Below are positions 6,171 through 9,210 of a stretch of DNA of 9,210 nucleotides, piece by piece. Within the stretch, counting starts at the first letter, position 1. Each line of letters opens with the position of its first letter. The DNA lies in assembly GCA_002336405.1 (NCBI GenBank), contig DDEJ01000128.1:498-9707 (forward strand), read 5' to 3'. The notes below the pieces were generated by a model. The model saw only the letters and a list, made by a program, of their open reading frames with translations. It had not been told where the DNA came from and searched no databases. Both the position numbers and the translations under genes were made by a program. The DNA comes from Rhodobacteraceae bacterium UBA1957. GTDB lineage: Bacteria; Pseudomonadota; Alphaproteobacteria; Rhodobacterales; Rhodobacteraceae.

Positions 6171-7802
6171 ATGCAGGGCATGATGATGCATACGCCACTA
6201 TCGATCATCGAGGTTTTAAAGTTCGCTGCCGAGGTGCATCCCTCTGCAGGTTTGGTTTCTGTCCGAACCGAAGGGGATATCCACCGTACCAGTTATCCTG
6301 AAACTTTTGGTCGCGCAGCACAATTGGCGCATGCTCTGGCCGCCTTGGGGATAAATAACGGCGATCGCGTTGCAACTTTAGCATGGAACGGATACCGGCA
6401 TTTTGAGCTGTATTTCGGGATCGCGGGCATTGGGGCGGTCTGCCACACGATCAATCCGCGTCTCAGTGCAGAGCAATTGATCTACATCACCCATCACGCG
6501 GCAGACCGCCTGTTATTTCTGGATTTGACATTTGTTCCGATCATTGAGGCTCTGGCCGATAAGCTGCCTCAGGATATGCGCTATGTCGTTATGACAGATC
6601 GTACCCATATGCCAAATACGACGCTTGATTTACTGTGTTACGAGGATCTGCTTGCGCCGCATCCAACTCAGTATGACTGGCCCGAATTGCCCGAAGAGAC
6701 GGCGTGTATTCTTTGCTATACTTCTGGCACAACAGGCAATCCCAAAGGCGCGCTCTATTCGCACCGTTCAACCGTTTTGCATGCGCTTTCAGTAACCCTG
6801 TCGATTGATATGAGCCTTAAGGAAGGCGCGCGCATCTTGCCCGTGGTGCCGCTGTTTCATGTCAATGCTTGGGGCCTGCCGTTCGCGGCCCCGTTGAAAG
6901 GGGCTTCGCTGGTTTTTCCGGGGGCAGCGCTTGATGGGGCGTCGCTGTTTTCGCTGATGGAAAACGAGCAGGTTTCCTCTGCTTGGGGTGTGCCGACCGT
7001 CTGGTTGGGGTTGCAAGCCGAAATCGCAAAGCAGGGGCGTAAACCCTCTGCTTTGAACGGTATGATTGTCGGTGGATCTTCTGCGCCAAAATCGATGATT
7101 GAAAATTTTGAAAAGTTGGGGGTAACGGTGTGTCATGCCTGGGGTATGACAGAGATGAGCCCGGTCGGGACGCACGGTATTTTGTCAAGTGAGATGAAAC
7201 AATTACCGTTTGATGAACAAATAGACATCAAAGTAAAACATGGTCGCCGGGTTTTCGGTGTCGACATGAAAATCGTGAATGAAGCCGGAGACCGATTGCC
7301 TCAAGATGGCGAGGCAGTGGGTGAACTTTATGTCAGTGGTAACACCATCATTCAGGGGTATTTTAACAACGAGACAGCGACGGTTGACGCCTTTGATCGC
7401 GATGGATGGTTTGGCACTGGTGATATAGCCTCAATCGATACCGACGGGTTCTTGACTATTCAGGATCGCGCCAAGGATTTGATCAAGTCGGGCGGTGAAT
7501 GGATCAGTTCGATTGATCTTGAAAATGTTATCATGGGGCACGCCGAAGTCGCAAACTGTGCTGTCATATCGGTCCCGCATCCAACTTGGGACGAACGGCC
7601 GTTGTTGGTTGTTGTACCCGCTGGAGATATACGACCCGACAAGGCCGAGTTCGACCGGCTTTTGTTAGAACATGTTGCAAAATGGCAATTGCCCGACGCA
7701 GTTGAGTTTATTGATGCTCTGCCGATGACGGCCACGGGAAAGGTTTCTAAGATGACGTTGCGAAAACAGTTTTCGGGCTATGTATTGCCCGATATGGTAT
7801 AG
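6171..7802 (+). CDS. AMP-forming acyl-CoA ligase (FadD/DmdB-like)
   Basis: A 543-residue adenylate-forming enzyme that activates a carboxylic acid with ATP and CoA to an acyl-CoA, in the cytoplasm. Core motifs are complete: P-loop YTSGTTGNPKG (183-193), substrate-site FHVNAWG (229-235), GGSSAP (301-306), HAWGMTEMSP (322-331), GWFGTGD (412-418), RAKDLIKSGGEWIS (433-446) and the C-terminal catalytic lysine K524 in ATGKVSK. Length and motif wording resemble fatty-acyl-CoA synthetases and the methylmercaptopropionate-CoA ligase DmdB of the DMSP demethylation pathway in roseobacters. The substrate cannot be fixed from sequence; a medium- or short-chain acid is the safest reading. ATG at 6171 follows a strong GGGAGGA (6157-6163) by seven bases; in-frame ATGs at 6180-6186 are less well placed. 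The dehydrogenase gene follows 65 bases downstream on the same strand, which suggests one operon and one shared substrate. Confidence 0.88.
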   Translation: MQGMMMHTPLSIIEVLKFAAEVHPSAGLVSVRTEGDIHRTSYPETFGRAAQLAHALAALGINNGDRVATLAWNGYRHFELYFGIAGIGAVCHTINPRLSAEQLIYITHHAADRLLFLDLTFVPIIEALADKLPQDMRYVVMTDRTHMPNTTLDLLCYEDLLAPHPTQYDWPELPEETACILCYTSGTTGNPKGALYSHRSTVLHALSVTLSIDMSLKEGARILPVVPLFHVNAWGLPFAAPLKGASLVFPGAALDGASLFSLMENEQVSSAWGVPTVWLGLQAEIAKQGRKPSALNGMIVGGSSAPKSMIENFEKLGVTVCHAWGMTEMSPVGTHGILSSEMKQLPFDEQIDIKVKHGRRVFGVDMKIVNEAGDRLPQDGEAVGELYVSGNTIIQGYFNNETATVDAFDRDGWFGTGDIASIDTDGFLTIQDRAKDLIKSGGEWISSIDLENVIMGHAEVANCAVISVPHPTWDERPLLVVVPAGDIRPDKAEFDRLLLEHVAKWQLPDAVEFIDALPMTATGKVSKMTLRKQFSGYVLPDMV

Positions 7803-7867
7803 CACAGGAAAATTATCCACTGGATTATAGACGTGGGTGCTAAAGCCCAAAGGGAGAAGAAGATAAC

Positions 7868-9103
7868 ATGGATTTAGGCGTAACCGATAGGGTCGCCCCG
7901 CTGATTGAACAAGTGCGGGAGATGATTGATGAACAAATTGCGCCATTGGACGCGGAATTTCACGCTGAGGTTGGCAAACACTCCTCTGGTGACCGATTTA
8001 AGCATACAGCGCGACAGCTAGAAATTCTCAACGGCTTGAAAGCTGAGGCCAAAAAGCGAGGTTTGTGGAATTTTTGGCTGACCGACAGCACACGGGGCTA
8101 TGGGTTAACCACGGTAGAATACGCCTATCTGGCCGAAGAAATGGGTAAGGTGGCGATTGCAGCTGAAGTATTCAACTGCAATGCCCCCGATACCGGTAAT
8201 ATGGAGGTGCTGGAGCGCTACGGTACTCAGGCGCATAAAGACCGCTGGCTTGTAGATCTGCTGAACGGTGAAATTCGCTCGGCCTATGTTATGACCGAGC
8301 CGGGGCTTGCGTCATCGGATGCAGCCCAACTGGCGTTTGAGGCCAAGCGTGATGGAAATGATTTTGTATTGAATGGTGAAAAATGGTGGATTTCCGGAGC
8401 CGGGGATCCGCGCTGTGGGCTGTATATTCTGATGGCAAACACCCACCCTGAAGCCGCCAAACATAGCCGCCATACGATGTTTGTTCTCGACCCGAAAACA
8501 CCGGGTATCGAAATTCTGCGGCCGATGCAGGTTTTTGGCAATGATGATGCGCCGCATGGGCATATGCATTTGCGTTTTAGCGATGTCAGGATTTCAGCGG
8601 ACGCGATTGTTCTGGGCGAAGGACGCGGCTTCGAAGTAGCACAAGGGCGTCTTGGACCTGGGCGTATCCATCACTGCATGCGGGCGATTGGTCAGGCTGA
8701 AAAGGCGCTTGAAATGATGTGTCGTCGCGGATTGTCTCGCGAGGCCTTTGGCAAGCGCCTGACTGAGCTTGGGGGCAATTACGATATCATAGCAAACGCC
8801 CGAATGGAGATTGAAATGGCCCGGCTGCTGTGCCTGAAGGCGGCACATATGATGGATACTGTCGGTGTCAGAGAGGCGCAGCCGTGGATTTCGCAGATTA
8901 AAGTGGTGGCGCCGCTTATGGCTGGCAAAGTGGTTGATGAGGCGATGCAGATGCATGGTGCTGGTGGTATCAGTCAGGATTTTGATCTGGCCCATATGTG
9001 GACCCATATCCGTACGCTGCGCTTTGCAGATGGCCCCGATGCGGTGCATCGGCGACAAGTTGCCCGGGCAGAGTTGAAAAAATATACCAACGCTCAGACC
9101 TGA
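7868..9103 (+). CDS. ACAD10/11-like acyl-CoA dehydrogenase
   Basis: A 411-residue FAD-dependent acyl-CoA dehydrogenase family member. Seen: FAD/substrate segment AYVMTEPGLASSDA (139-152), NGEKWWISGAGD (169-180), the C-terminal flavin-contact region QMHGAGGISQDFDLA (361-375) and RFADGPDAVHRRQVA (385-399). Classical family members place their catalytic Glu in a YEG-type motif at that last point; here the residue is Asp388. This ADGPD form is typical of proteins related to the dehydrogenase domains of ACAD10 and ACAD11. It is not DmdC, which is about 590 residues long. The ATG at 7868 is preceded by a purine-rich GGGAGAAGAAG (7852-7862). The ligase gene upstream most likely supplies its acyl-CoA substrate. 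The reaction may be alpha,beta-dehydrogenation or the dephosphorylating step proposed for 4-hydroxyacyl-CoA; sequence alone does not decide. No kinase gene is visible to its right within the window. Confidence 0.9.
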   Translation: MDLGVTDRVAPLIEQVREMIDEQIAPLDAEFHAEVGKHSSGDRFKHTARQLEILNGLKAEAKKRGLWNFWLTDSTRGYGLTTVEYAYLAEEMGKVAIAAEVFNCNAPDTGNMEVLERYGTQAHKDRWLVDLLNGEIRSAYVMTEPGLASSDAAQLAFEAKRDGNDFVLNGEKWWISGAGDPRCGLYILMANTHPEAAKHSRHTMFVLDPKTPGIEILRPMQVFGNDDAPHGHMHLRFSDVRISADAIVLGEGRGFEVAQGRLGPGRIHHCMRAIGQAEKALEMMCRRGLSREAFGKRLTELGGNYDIIANARMEIEMARLLCLKAAHMMDTVGVREAQPWISQIKVVAPLMAGKVVDEAMQMHGAGGISQDFDLAHMWTHIRTLRFADGPDAVHRRQVARAELKKYTNAQT

Positions 9104-9158
9104 TTTAGTTGCGTGTGGGTTGCGTCAGACGGCGCGGCCTATCGCAGTCATTTTGACC

Positions 9159-9209
9159 TCAGCGAAGCTGTTCAAGCGCGGCGCGCATGTCGGGTGACAC
9201 TGGCGTTGG
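9159..9209 (-). CDS. possible C-terminal end of a minus-strand gene
   Basis: Reading leftward from the window edge, one frame is open for 16 codons (PTPVSPDMRAALEQLR) and ends at TGA (9161-9159). The amphipathic, Ala/Leu/Arg-rich ending looks protein-like. It would converge on the dehydrogenase gene with a 55-base gap. A second minus-strand frame is open for 27 codons to a TGA at 9127-9125 but reads less like protein. The product cannot be named. Confidence 0.4.
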   Translation of the reverse strand, partial: PTPVSPDMRAALEQLR

Positions 9210-9210
9210 G

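Noticed and set aside
9125..9208. Alternative minus-strand frame of 27 open codons at the right edge
   Set aside because: Its composition (several Cys, His and Pro at the start) looks less protein-like than the 16-codon frame ending at 9159. Neither can be proven from so little sequence.
1..9210. CRISPR array, tRNA or rRNA genes, prophage or defence-system genes
   Set aside because: No regularly spaced repeats, cloverleaf or rRNA-like segments, integrase, toxin or nuclease families were seen on either strand.

Overview
The window looks like chromosomal DNA of a marine alphaproteobacterium of the Rhodobacterales (Roseobacter-type, moderate GC). The reasons are the ethylmalonyl-CoA (EMC) pathway gene pair ecm/ccr, whose products read like the Rhodobacter/Roseobacter versions along their whole length, and a RecD-like helicase of a form I associate with this order. 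This placement comes from remembered protein families, not from a search.

Layout. (1) Positions 1-284: the 3' end of an IS5-type transposase gene, cut by the window edge and broken by a one-base frameshift. (2) 414-2381 (minus) and 2620-3906 (plus): ethylmalonyl-CoA mutase and crotonyl-CoA carboxylase/reductase, transcribed divergently from a 238-bp region. That region holds a good promoter for ecm, a perfect 18-bp palindrome touching its -35 side, and TTGC-type near-palindromes on the ccr side. (3) 4063-4239: a small acidic protein of unknown function. (4) 4240-4547: non-coding, with nothing recognisable. (5) 4548-6083: a superfamily-1 RecD/Dda-like ATP-dependent helicase with a complete motif set. 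(6) 6171-7802 and 7868-9103: a two-gene unit of an AMP-forming acyl-CoA ligase and an ACAD10/11-like acyl-CoA dehydrogenase. (7) 9159-9209 (minus): possibly the last 16 codons of a gene running in from the right.

How they work together. Ccr reductively carboxylates crotonyl-CoA to (2S)-ethylmalonyl-CoA. After epimerisation to the 2R form (epimerase not in the window), Ecm rearranges it to methylsuccinyl-CoA. These are the characteristic steps of the EMC pathway, which regenerates glyoxylate from acetyl-CoA without isocitrate lyase and also handles C3-C5 acids. The ligase/dehydrogenase pair would activate a carboxylic acid to its CoA ester and then oxidise or otherwise process it, so the window has a short/medium-chain acyl-CoA theme. 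The helicase belongs to DNA metabolism and has no evident functional link.

I see no clear undescribed system. The points most worth a second look are the palindrome-centred ecm/ccr control region and the substrate of the ligase plus ACAD10/11-like pair, whose dehydrogenase has Asp where classical acyl-CoA dehydrogenases have the catalytic Glu.
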